From NCBI GenBank assembly GCA_035048815.1, contig JAUCBN010000042.1, positions 9,176,001 through 9,240,000 on the forward strand: 64,000 nt of DNA, written 5' to 3'. Shown here one piece after another: positions 47,159 to 58,900 of this stretch. Origin of the DNA: Abelmoschus esculentus (lineage: Eukaryota; Streptophyta; Magnoliopsida; Malvales; Malvaceae). Numbering within the stretch: position 1 is the first letter of the stretch; each line of letters begins with the position of its first letter. The position numbers and the translations under genes are program-made. The notes beneath the pieces were generated by a model. The model ran no database searches. It saw nothing but the letters and a program-made list of their open reading frames with translations, and was not told the DNA's origin.

Positions 47159-49012
47159 TGGTATGTTTTGTGTAGGCTATAAATAATGTATGTGAGCACA
47201 TATATATATGTTCAAGTATACACAGTCATACAAGTAATAATAGGGTGAGTGAGTGTCGTTCCCACGAGGATCTCAGGTAAAGTGCAAGGTAAATTTGTCA
47301 AGGCAAAAAGGTGTCACTAACAAGAAAAGGAAAACAAAGATAAATATAAAGATATAAACAAAAGAAAATGGATATGTACGGTGAGGTGTTATGTAGAAAT
47401 GCTATGTCAATATTAGAATGCTAGCAACTAAAATATGCCAAGGCAAAATGGTAATGATGGTGATGGCAGGACAGATGAGTGGGAGTATGTGTGAAGTGTA
47501 AAGTAGTGTGATTGCAAGATAACAAGTAAATTAAAGAAAACAATTTGTAAATGCGGAGGCAAAAGCATAATGCAAGAACACGTTTAAACTATATGTTGTA
47601 CTAACCCTCTATTGATGAACTCTCTCGACAATGACTGGTGGGAACTCCTATGGACTTCTTATCCCTTACTCTTACGAACATAAAGCTACTATGTTATATA
47701 TCTACTCGAAAAAGGTTTTTAAAGTGTTCCCGATCTTCCGAGTCATAGGAACCTAACAAACTAAAATGTCATAGTATCTCGTGTCACTCGAGTAGCACTA
47801 GTTTATCGGTAAAGCATACTCCTTTTAGTCGTTGAAACCCTCACCTACGTCTCTTTAGAGTGCTTTAGGCTTAGATTAGGCTCTATTTTCAATCTAGAAC
47901 CCATTGCACACGTAGATCCTCCCTTAGCTCATTCCGGATGATCTAAGGATCTATAGCTACACCTCTTTCGAGTGCTCTAGCATGCACCTAAACACGGGAC
48001 ACCGTCGTGCCTCTTACAATGCCTAGATGATTATCAACAATGAGCAAAGCAAATATATAAACACATAGAAGACAATATATTAATAAAAGCAAAAGTAATC
48101 ATCCACAAAAGCAACCACCTAAACAAAGCTCACATGGTGGTACTAAATGTTAAAGTAATAGCATCCACATAAAATATTAAACATTCAAAAATCATCCTCA
48201 TAAAATATGAAAAATAAAGCAAAGGAAGGAGGACTAGAAGACAACCTTAGATGCGCAGGCTGTTAGCTTCTTCAACCACCACGAGACGCATTGGTGTGCT
48301 AGCCCTTTCCGAGTGCTTAGCACACCACTCCCTTTAAGCTCTATCAATGGAGGACTCATTGGCCGGAGTTTGGAGGAGAAAGGAGAGCTTTCCTCCGCCG
48401 CAAACAACTCCAAAGGTCCATTTTTCTTGTGTTTTTTGCTCCTCAAAAAGGCCTCTCTTTTTCTTCTAGGTCACTATTTCTTTAAAAGGGTGAAAATCCC
48501 TAAAAGATAGGCAAAAATTTATTTCTGCCCCCTTCACGTATGGCATTTTTGCAGGGCTGGCAGTGGTGATAGTGGTCCCCCTACTGAGGTGGCTCGCATT
48601 CAGGCCATATTGGTTGTGGTCCCCTATTGAGGTGGTTGTGGCTAAGCTGTAGTGGTCCCGACCGGCTGTAATGGCACCAGTTGACACTCTTATCAAAATT
48701 TCTCCTTGTCGTCTAGCTCAGCACAGGAGTCCTCTAGCTTTGCCATGGCATTTTCCCATCGTTGTCCTTCTACGAATGCCATGACAAATTATCTCAACTT
48801 CTATTTTTGCTTTACCTGCACAAGACAACTGAAAAGAACTACCTTTCTCGTGAAATAGCACCTGTTACCACCTGAAAAATGTCAATGCATAATTATAAAA
48901 CTACAAGCAATGTTATGAACCTAAATGCAACTAAATGAACCTATATTAGCCTAAGGACACTCAATAACTTAAGTAAAAAGGCCTAAAATATAGTCTTTTT
49001 GCGGAATTATCA
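47159..49012 (-). repeat. 5' LTR of the Athila-like element
   Basis: 1,854 bp; on the minus strand it starts TGATAATTCCGC and ends ACATACCA. Short open frames in it have no recognisable product. Confidence 0.7.
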
Positions 49013-49017
49013 ATTAA

Positions 49018-51515
49018 TTGTTTCTTAATGGCTAGGTTGTGGTTATTAAACTTCAATAATCGATGTAACAATTAACCATTGTTAACTACTTAACCTCCTA
49101 TGAACACCCTATCGTTCGTTATGCTAACATCGTTATGAATTATTAGAATGAACCATTTTACGATTTTGATGTTTCACTCGACATCAATTAATTTTCGGTG
49201 ATAATATGATAGGATAAATTATCGTTATATTTCAATGACAGATGTTATAGACAATGTCATGACAATCAACGATAAAATTATCTTAAATTTGAATTTCGGG
49301 TTTGAGTATTAAAGATTTTAATTTGGGGATAATTTCGTGAAAATTGAGATTATTTTTATTTATTGATTTTGTGAAATTTGAATTTTAAATATTAATACCA
49401 TAGTGGATAAAAAACGTTAAGCATTAAATTGAACAAACAAATATATGTCAATTACTTTTCTAATCATTAAGCCAAAATCGACCATCATCACCCTCCATTT
49501 CATAGCCGGAATAAATCATCCATCGTCACCGCGCAACACTACAACAAAACTCACGTATCCCCAGGCAGCATCCACGCTCAGTTTCACGCGACTTTGTTGC
49601 CGACCGCACCCATCTAAGCAAAACAAAAGAAGCCACTACATAAGAGAAATCTAGAGTCATGGACTGAGAAGAAAAAATTACAGGTGACAGCTGTCAGCAA
49701 CGAACAATAGAACAAGATAATTTTATTACAAGTTTAAGAATTTGAAAAATACATAATTGTCACGATTATATTATGGGTCCAGTTAATCACGTCATTTGTG
49801 GTCTCTAAACAATAAAAACCAATATTTTATTACTAATTATTCATGTTATTAATCTAATTTTCAAAAAAATATATATTTTTAAAAAATTATATCATGGGTG
49901 ATGGACCTGGCTTACTACATCAATTATGGTCTCATCCAATTATAATCACTCATTTCACCATTATCTTTCAAATTATTTTTTCAATCAATGATTCCCGCTC
50001 TTTTTTTTCATGTCATTTAAAAATATATTTTCTGAAAATTAGGTTAATAACATGGATAGTTAGTAGTAAAATGTGTAGTTTTCATTAGTTAGAAACTACG
50101 AATGACGTGATGAGTCGAACCCGTGATATAATCTTTTATTTTTAAATGATAAATAAAATTTCGTTGGTTAAAAAGTTAACTCGAATATAATAAAATAAGT
50201 AATTAAATGAGATTAAAACTGATGTAATAAATAAACCCATCATATAATTTTCACGAAAATGTCGTCCATCTAAAGATGTTTTTGCAGAAAATAAAGATCG
50301 AAAAACTGAGTGCTTAAAAAAAAGATTTATGACCAAAATAACAAAAATATAAATGCTAAGAGGCAAAATTAGACACTATGCCTCTTTTTTTCAATAGATT
50401 GTTTTCACGTTAATAATTATTTTTACAAAGATGTTAAAATGTTCACATATTGCATTGTAAACGTTTATTTTTATTTTATTTTCTACGACATGAAGTTTTA
50501 ATTAATCGATTATTTTTATGTTATTTTCGATTCGTTTCGACATTTGTGTAGTTTTATTCTAGTAATTTAGTTTTAACTAAATATTAACTTAGCATAATAT
50601 TAAAAAATATTAAATAATTTAATAATTAATTTTATCTATATTTTTTAGATATTTTAATATTTAATATTTTAATTTAAATAAAATTAACTTATTTGTAAAT
50701 AAAATTTATTATTCAACTAATGATAAAAAATTGAAATAATTAAATAAAATGATACGTCAATAAAAAATAATTTTATATATTTTAATAATTTTTTAAAATT
50801 AAATTTTAAAATAATGTGTTATTTTTGTCAAGTTAACATCTTTACTATATGGTATTATTATGTTAGTGTATATTGTCATATAGATTTATTATATTATTTT
50901 AATTAATTTAACGTTAATTAATTATCAATATTCGTTCACGAATATACATTTTGACCTAAAATAAAATTTTTAAATTAAAATATTAAAAAAATCAAACATT
51001 AGATAATTTTTTTAATATTATGCCTATTAACTTATTTAAAATTATTTTTATTACAATATATATAATTAAAGTTGAATATGATTTCATTGCCTACTTCTGA
51101 CACTTGTCAATAATTTAAAAATGCCACATCAAATTTGCTTCGGTTGATATTTGAAAAATAAAAAAAAATAATATGATTTAAAAAAAATTGTTATAGACAA
51201 TTCTTAGGTTGTCTATAAAAATCAACAAGATTGTGTTATTATTAATGCATATTTCACTTTTCAATGAAATATATTAAAATGTAATTAATTATATTTATTA
51301 TTAATAAATTTATAAAATTGCGAGGAATTGTACGAGAAGAATATGAGATCGAAATAAATTTAACGAGGATTCTCTAAAAACGTAATTGCAAGTGTTGAGG
51401 ACAAATTAAAAAATATAAAACTATCCCTAGTCCTATCCGATTTCCACCTCAAATGTTTATATGTTAACATAGATTACACGATATCAGATGTAAGGATGAA
51501 ACTCTCTTGAGGTCT
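49018..51515. other. AT-rich spacer
   Basis: No gene or bounded element supported in about 2.5 kb. Strongly A/T-rich with fading open frames of fewer than 80 codons. Confidence 0.5.
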
Positions 51516-51523
51516 AAGGGCAT

Positions 51524-52085
51524 TAGGGGTGTGTAAAAAAACCGGTAAATCGAAATCGATTTTAAAATTCGAAAAAACTGAACTGAAAAATAGTTAATCA
51601 AACCGAAAAATTTAATTTAGGGTCGGGTTTTTATTTTTTTAATAAAACCTGGTTCGGTTACGGTTTACGATTTTAGAAAAAACCGGTTAACCGAACCGAC
51701 CGGTCATATAATATATATTATTATATTATATATTATTTTAATATTTTATATTAAAAATTATATTTTAATTTATTTTATAATTTTAAAAAAGTAAAATTGT
51801 AATTTCATTTTCTAAAATTTAAGTGTTTAACTTGCTAATATTAAAAATATATACTAATATCATGTGTTATTTTTTAAAATTATTTATTTTTTCTAATTTG
51901 TAATTAAAATTTATATTGTTAATAAATAAAATAAAAAACCCGTTACCCGAACCGGTCCGAACCGAAGTTTTCGGTTAACCGGTTGAATGGTTACGGTTTA
52001 GGATCGAAAATTGGATGACTCAAATTTACCGGTTAATCGAAATAATTTATTAATGATTAACCGAACCCGGTTTTACACGCCCCTA
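51524..52085. mobile_element. Non-autonomous hAT element, near-perfect 8-bp duplication
   Basis: 562 bp with inverted ends TAGGGGTGTGTAAAA and, on the right, TTTTACACGCCCCTA. Flanks AAGGGCAT (51516-51523) and AAGGGCAC (52086-52093) differ at one base. Repeated CCGGTTAACCGAACC-type motifs line both arms. This is the plant hAT pattern; no transposase inside. Confidence 0.8.
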
Positions 52086-52093
52086 AAGGGCAC

Positions 52094-52946
52094 CGACTTA
52101 TAATTTAAAATTTGGTTTAAATAAAAATTTAGTCTTTGTAAAAGTAATAATTTGGTAAAATAATAATTTGGACCTATAAAAAATATTTAAATTTAAAAAT
52201 ATAAAAAATTATTAAATATATAATCAATTAGGGATTAAACTAAAGAAAAATGAATATGTATCATCAAATTTTTGATCCAATAATAAATTAGGTCTTATAA
52301 ATTAAAATATTAGGTAAATAAACATTGTCACGTGGATTTTGAGTTTAAATTATTAATAAATTCTTGTATTTTTAAATCTAATATTTTAACTCATATAAAA
52401 GTTCAATTATGAACCCGTCCTTAGCAAACACATATATAAAGTTAAAACTAAAATTTTATAATAAAATAGGGTTAAATTCGACTAATAAGTAAGTAACTTA
52501 GTATCAGTTAAGTAAATTTCAAGTTTAAGCCCCTGTATATGTAAAAAAATATGTTAAAAGACTCACTTATTAAAATTAAGTGTGCGACATTAATCTATCT
52601 AAATTAACCATGCCAAAGTTTTAGAGAATAGAAAAAAAACTAAAAGTATAAAAGTATATTTAGTTTTAATATTTATTAAAAATTGTACTATATATTTTAT
52701 ATTTTTATATTTATGCCCTAAAAATACACCAGATACGTAATTTAGTTAGAACTACATCAATAATCATCCGATTATTATTATCTCTCTTTTTAATCTTTCT
52801 ACTATAAAAATTTAAATCAAACATTAATAATTTTAGTTTTATATATTTTATCACCGACAGTTAAATGATCATCGGATATATCGTATGATATATATTTTTC
52901 GAAATAATATGATTTTATTTCTGAAAATTATACACAAAAATATTAA
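52094..52946. other. AT-rich spacer
   Basis: No supported features. Confidence 0.5.
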
Positions 52947-52951
52947 CATAT

Positions 52952-54733
52952 TGTTGTCACTGTTTTTTGCCTCAAAAAGGAAAATTGGAACTATATTATT
53001 ATTGCAGATTTGATTTAAAAGAAATGAAAATAATTTGAGTTGATTTGAAGAAAAAAGAAAGGAGATTTGCAGCCTTGATTTTTCACATTCAATTCAAAAA
53101 GAATGTATCATCATAATAAGGAAGCACTTTTGGTCAATTTAAAAAAATGACTCTGGGAATCAAATGAAGACTTTTTGGGTGATTTTTTTACTCAAAATTA
53201 GTGATTTTAGAGTTTTAATTTTGATATTTTTCCTTATATTTGTGAATTCAAAATTCTATATAAACTCTTTCTTCCATCACTTGTAACACACACCACAACT
53301 ACAATAGAAGCACAACACTTGCACAAGAGATTTCACACGAAAATTCTCTAGAGAATACTTCGATTTGTACTTGGATTTGTGTTGGAATAAGAACTTGGAA
53401 GCTTTTTTGAAGTATCTTTTTATTTATTTATTTATTTATATTTTATATTTACTTTTATTTATTTATTATTGGATGTATATTATAAAAAAATAACAAAATT
53501 TATCTCGTTCAAAAGTTTTAAATATTACCTATATTGTCAATCAGATTTTTTAGTATTTTTTTTTATTTATTCAATTTAAAGTGAAGTTTTTATTTAAAGT
53601 TTAAAAAAAAAGATTTTTCCATTCTCACCATCGGCAACGACGGTGGAAGACGGGCGGCACGGTGGTTCATTCCCGGTGTTCTTCATTCTTGAAGAACATC
53701 AAGAACTTTTGAAAGAAATTTTAAAGATGATTTTTGATCTATTTTTTTTGAAATAAAGGTTTTGAGTTGTTTAAAAATTAGGTTTTCATAACCATATATT
53801 TTAAAATGACCCAATCACTTTTATTAAAACCCATTTTTCTATCTTTATTCCAAATAAACATTTTATTAACATTATCATTTTCTTTAATTTTTAACCTTTA
53901 ATTCTATTTTTTATATGACCACTAATATGTGCTTTTTTTAATAAGTATTTTTAAAATTAGATCAAGCTTTTTTTACTAATCGTTTTTTAAAGAAGGATAA
54001 AAAATAAAGAATAAATCGAAATCTTGGACTTAACTTTTATTACCATTTTTAATATTTTTATTTTTTTTGCTGTCTATTGTAATATATGTTATCTTTTATT
54101 AGTTTAAATAAAAGTCTTAGGGTTAGGTACTTAAATGCCATAGTTAGAGCTTTTTTTAAAAAAAAAAATATTTCTCACTTTAATAAACTACACTTAACTC
54201 TACTTTAACCTCAATAGGTAAAATTAACTTAGACATTTTTTAGGTTAATAATCACTAACTTAGAATAACAACTTTAACACACCTAATTTTCTTTGATTTT
54301 CTTGATTAAAAAAGCGAAATTTAATTAATGTGGTGTTCCACTAAAGGGAGGTAACGGGTTAGCGTCAGAAATGTTGGCGGTGATTAAAGTTTATTCTCCT
54401 GGCAGTGAGGCCGTTAAAATGAAATTAAATTCATAAATGGAAAATATTTTAAATTTTATACGAACTTGTAAATCCCAACTTTAAATCATTTTGTAATCAG
54501 TTAAGTACCAATTTTTGGGCGTTGTGGGGTACTAACCCTTCCCCACGCATAACCGACTCATGAACCCATTTTTTATTTTCACAGAACAAAATCTATTGTT
54601 TTAATAAAAACAAAATGATTTTATTAAAACAATCCGTTTTTAGGTGATTTAATCACACTTTTAAAAAGATTGGTGGCGACTCCGTTTTTTTAATAGAAAA
54701 AATCGTCGAACTACTTGAAAAAGGGTTGCAACA
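52952..54733. mobile_element. Solo LTR, Tat/Ogre-like, TSD CATAT
   Basis: 1,782 bp from TGTTGTCACTG to GGGTTGCAACA, flanked by a perfect 5-bp duplication CATAT (52947-52951 and 54734-54738). Inside near the right end are phrases known from Tat/Ogre LTRs: 'taaccgactcatgaaccca' and 'ggtggcgactccg'. A TATA-like CTATATAAACTC at about 53259 precedes a C/A-rich stretch, as at an LTR transcription start on the plus strand. No internal region or partner LTR is seen, so it is a recombination-derived solo LTR. Confidence 0.75.
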
Positions 54734-54738
54734 CATAT

Positions 54739-55975
54739 ATATCATTAGAATATTTTAAATAATTAAAATAAAAAGCATATGATAATATCTAAATAAAATC
54801 AACAAAAATACCAACATAAATACAAGAACAATATTAACTATAAGAAACCTCCATCACATGATAATTTTTAAAGCCAGTATAAAAATAAGTTTAGCCTTCA
54901 ATAATTATATACTAAATTCATTTAGTTATAATTATAAAGATTTTAAAATATAAAAAATAATATATAAATTTAATCAGTTAATTAAATTATTATTTTTTAT
55001 TTTATCGTATTCTTTAAGTGAGATTAAAACTCATAAAAAATATTAAAATAAGAAAATAAGCTTAAGAATGCTTGAAATACTTAAACTTTTGAAAAACAAA
55101 ATTTAATTAAAACTCAAATTAATAAATTTAAACAATTAAATGATTTGATAATTTTGAATTTTTGATCATCAATTTTTAATGTTTTTAAGTATTATCGTCT
55201 AATGGACCCATTAAAGTTGTGTCACGTGACTTTTACAGTTTTTTAAGATTTTTTAGATTTTTATAATTTTCATTTTTAAATAAAATAAAAATTATGAAAA
55301 TACTAAATGACATTAATGTAACACAGTACATTATATCGATTAATAAAATAATTATAGATTTAATAACTAATATTAGTCAAAGAGTGAATTATGAAATTTT
55401 AGAAGTATAAAATCTTAATTGAATATAATGTTTTTAAATTTTAATGAATTTTTCTTTAAAAGCTCAAGAATTTAGGATACCTTTAAACTTAAAAAATATA
55501 AAAAAACCCCTATTTTGTAGGGATAACAAATTTATGGAATGAATTAGAGGTTTACTGAAATAATTTAGCTTTTTTTTTTTTTATTTATTCATTACAGAAT
55601 TTGAAGATTCTTTTGGAAACTAGTCAACTACACCCTTAATTAGTTAGGCTTAGGCACCGCAAATTCCCTTATTTCTTCAGAAATTAAAATAATAAACGTT
55701 CTGGCTGAGCTTCGTTGACAAAACTCCTCATCCCTTGTCTGATTAACCAGAATTTTTAATTTTTCCTATGTTTTAGGGTGTGGGTATCTCTATGCATGCC
55801 ACTTCCCGTCACCCATCATCGACAAGATTTTTTATATTTCGTCTCTAATCTTTAAAGATTACCCTTTGTTTATCTTATATCCGGTGTAGGGTTTGTTTTT
55901 TCTTTTGGATTCTTCCCCTTTCATATTTACTTGTTCCAAATGGTTATGTCGCTTCGATAGCTGATAGCAACAAAC
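54739..55975 (+). other. Upstream region of PEX3
   Basis: AT-rich DNA to about 55600, then less AT-rich sequence that probably holds the PEX3 promoter and 5' untranslated leader (about 55650-55975). No clear TATA box. Confidence 0.4.
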
Positions 55976-58900
55976 ATGCTCGATTTAAGGTCAGTTTTCA
56001 TTCCCCCACCTTTAATTGTTTGTTTCATTCGATTGTATATTTGGGATTTTTCTTGCTTTTTTTTTTTGGGTCAGTTTCATTCGCTGATATTATGCTCAGT
56101 ATGTATTGATTGCTGATTTTCCGTGGTTTTCAGTTAATTGTCGCTTCATAGTTTGCTTTGCTTCAGTTTTAATATTGGGTTCACGATATATTTTTGACAT
56201 TTTTTTGGAGCTTGAATTGTAATAAATTGGTACATTTTTGTGCATATAGGGATCTTTGGATAAGGCATAGGAGGAAGGTTTTGGTTACAGCAGGTGTTTT
56301 AGGAAGTGGGTATTTGTTGCATAAGCTATATGATGCTCACAAACGTAGGCTTACTGATTTGGAAAGGCAACTTGCAAGAGAGAGGGAAAATGATGAATTC
56401 ATTAAAGCTCAGTAAGACTGATCAAAACTGTTTTGATCTTTGTAAAACAAACCACTGTTTTGGTTCTTATATATATATATATATATATATATTGTTTTTG
56501 TAACATTGACAGGATGCAAACCCATTTTGAGAACATTCAACGAATTGCTGATACAACGACATTGCCTCATGCAATGCACTATTTAAGTTGCCGGATAGAT
56601 GAAGATTTGAACCTTTCACATCTTACTGTTAGACTGAAGAAAGGGAAGGATCAGCCCAACAGTTTGTCTTCTTCAGAGAAACTTGAATTATGGGATAGAC
56701 TCAAAATTTTAAGTATGAAACTTTGTTTTCCTTTTGTTTCCTTAGTGTTTTGCTGCTTTGGGTTTTATAAATTGCAAGTTCTTAAGCCTTGTTGAAGTCT
56801 CGAATCTTTCAAATTGATATCTGATTTGGCTTTTTCCAGGTTTTACAAGAATGGTGGTGTCAATATGGGCAGTAACAATTCTTAGCTTATATATTAGAGT
56901 TCAAGTTAACATTCTAGGAAGACATTTATATATTGATACTGCACGTGGTCTTGGAAGCTCTCATTTACTTGTAAGAGCACTACATTTTTATCCACGATGC
57001 TTGATAATATGTTCAATTCATCAATTGTTAACTGCAGATGATTTGTGAAACCATATCAACTCACAGATATACCTCTTCATATGGTGAAATCACCTAGAAT
57101 ATAATTAAGTCTAAATTTCTCACTTTTAATTATAGTTGCTGTATCTACCTGACTTTGTTTTAATTGCCTCTATTGTTTACAAACAGGGGATTTCATTTGA
57201 CGATTCTTTTTCTTTTCAATTTTTCAATAAGCTGCCTTATTGAGGTGGAATGATACATGACTTGGGCTTCTATTTTTGAGAATGTTTACATCCAATTTGG
57301 GAGGGGTTTCATAGGGTTTGAGCCCTGAATAGTGATGCCAACCTTGAATAGTGATACATGACTTGGGCTTCTATTTTTGAGAATGTCTACAATCCATGTA
57401 GTAGCAATATTTTTTCCAATCATATTAGCAAAGGAAAGGCTATTTCCATGGACACTATTACCCTCTGGGATTTGTTTTTCAGTTTCAGAACTAGTCGCAA
57501 AGGATTTAGATCCTCCATCCTGCGCTTAGGGTTGTAAGATCGACAACCTAGATTGATACCATGTAGAATATAGGAAGAATCGATGTAGAGAACAAAGGGA
57601 ATAATTCTCTGTACTTCTTAAATTTTATTCATTCATAATGAAACCTTATTTATAGGCTACAAATTAAACAAGATTGACTTGAACTAAAACTCTCTTACAA
57701 GAGTTTGACTTAAATTCTTTTTAACTAATTTGACCTAAACTAAACCTTAATAATTAAAACTCTTATCGAATAGGATATAATCCTATTCGACCTAATATTT
57801 TTATAACTAACATTAATCTACACTCCCCCTCAAACTGGTGAGTATCTATTATATACTCCTAGCTTGGATGTAAAGTCATCAAAGATCACTCTAGGTAGTG
57901 CCTTGGTTATAACATCTGCAAGTTGACTTTTTGTTGGAACATAATGTAACTTCACAATTCCACTGTTAACTTTCTCATAGATGAAATGTCTATCGATTTT
58001 TACATGTCTAGTTCGGTCATGTTGAACTGGGTTCTTGGCAATACTCATTGTTGATTGGCTGTCACTGAATAGTTTAAAATTCTGACTTTTATCTAATTCA
58101 AGTTCAGTGATGAGCTTCTTTAACCACATTCCTTTACAAATTCTCTGTGCCATTGCTCTATATTCAGGTTCTGCACTGCTTCGACTACAGTTTGCTTTTT
58201 ACTCCTCCATGTTACTAGGTTTTCCTAAACAAACGAGCAGTAGCCACTTGTAGACTTCCTGTCAGTTAACTCCCTAGCTAGAATTTGTGTAAATTTTGAT
58301 TGATCTGTCTTGATTTTTTTGAAAATTAAGCCAAAACCAAGTGTGAATTTCAAGTACCTCAAGATCTTGTTGACCACCTCCATGTGTTCTTCTCTAGGAT
58401 CACTCATGTACTGGCTTACTATACTCACTGAGTATGCTATGTCTGGTCGAGTGAGTGAAAGGTAAATTCATCTCTTCTCCTTCAAGCCAGGATCCATGGG
58501 AGTATCTGTTGGTTTGCAGTCAAGCATCCCAGTTTTCAAGAGTAAATCTAGGATGTATTTCCTTTGGTTGATGACTATTTCTTTTGTGATCTAGCAACTT
58601 CCATTCCTAAGAAATATCTTGAGACTTTCAAGATCTTTTGTTTCGAATTTCTCTGCTAAAAATCTCTTCAAGCTCTTAATTTCTTCTGCATTATCACCGG
58701 TGATAATTATGTCATCGACATAAACAATTAGAAAAGTTTTCTTACCATCTGGTGTAATCTTTTTGAACATAGTGTGATCTACCTGACACTGTTTGTATCC
58801 ATTTCTCATAACTGCCTTGGCAAACTTGTCAAACCATACTCTTGGAGATTGTTTTAAGCCATTCGATACCTTATTTAACTTACACACCTTTTGTTTTGTT

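Larger units (their letters stand above)
46075..49012 (-). mobile_element. Gag-only Athila-like Ty3 element, TSD ATTAA
   Basis: Flanked by a perfect duplication ATTAA (46070-46074 and 49013-49017). In minus orientation: a full 5' LTR (47159-49012, 1,854 bp), a tRNA-Asp-type primer site (47135-47152), a gag remnant, and a 3' LTR cut to its last 119 bp (46075-46193). The two LTR ends share TGGTRTRTTYTGTG and a stretch around 'cgttcccacgaggatctcagg'. All of pol is missing. Confidence 0.75.

Noticed and set aside
50142..50366. 74-codon hydrophobic minus-strand frame
   Set aside because: Single short frame in AT-rich spacer with no conserved motif or neighbouring exon.
56306..56795. Alternative frames over PEX3 exons 2 and 3
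   Set aside because: They read through introns or the wrong frame; the spliced PEX3 model accounts for all conserved blocks.
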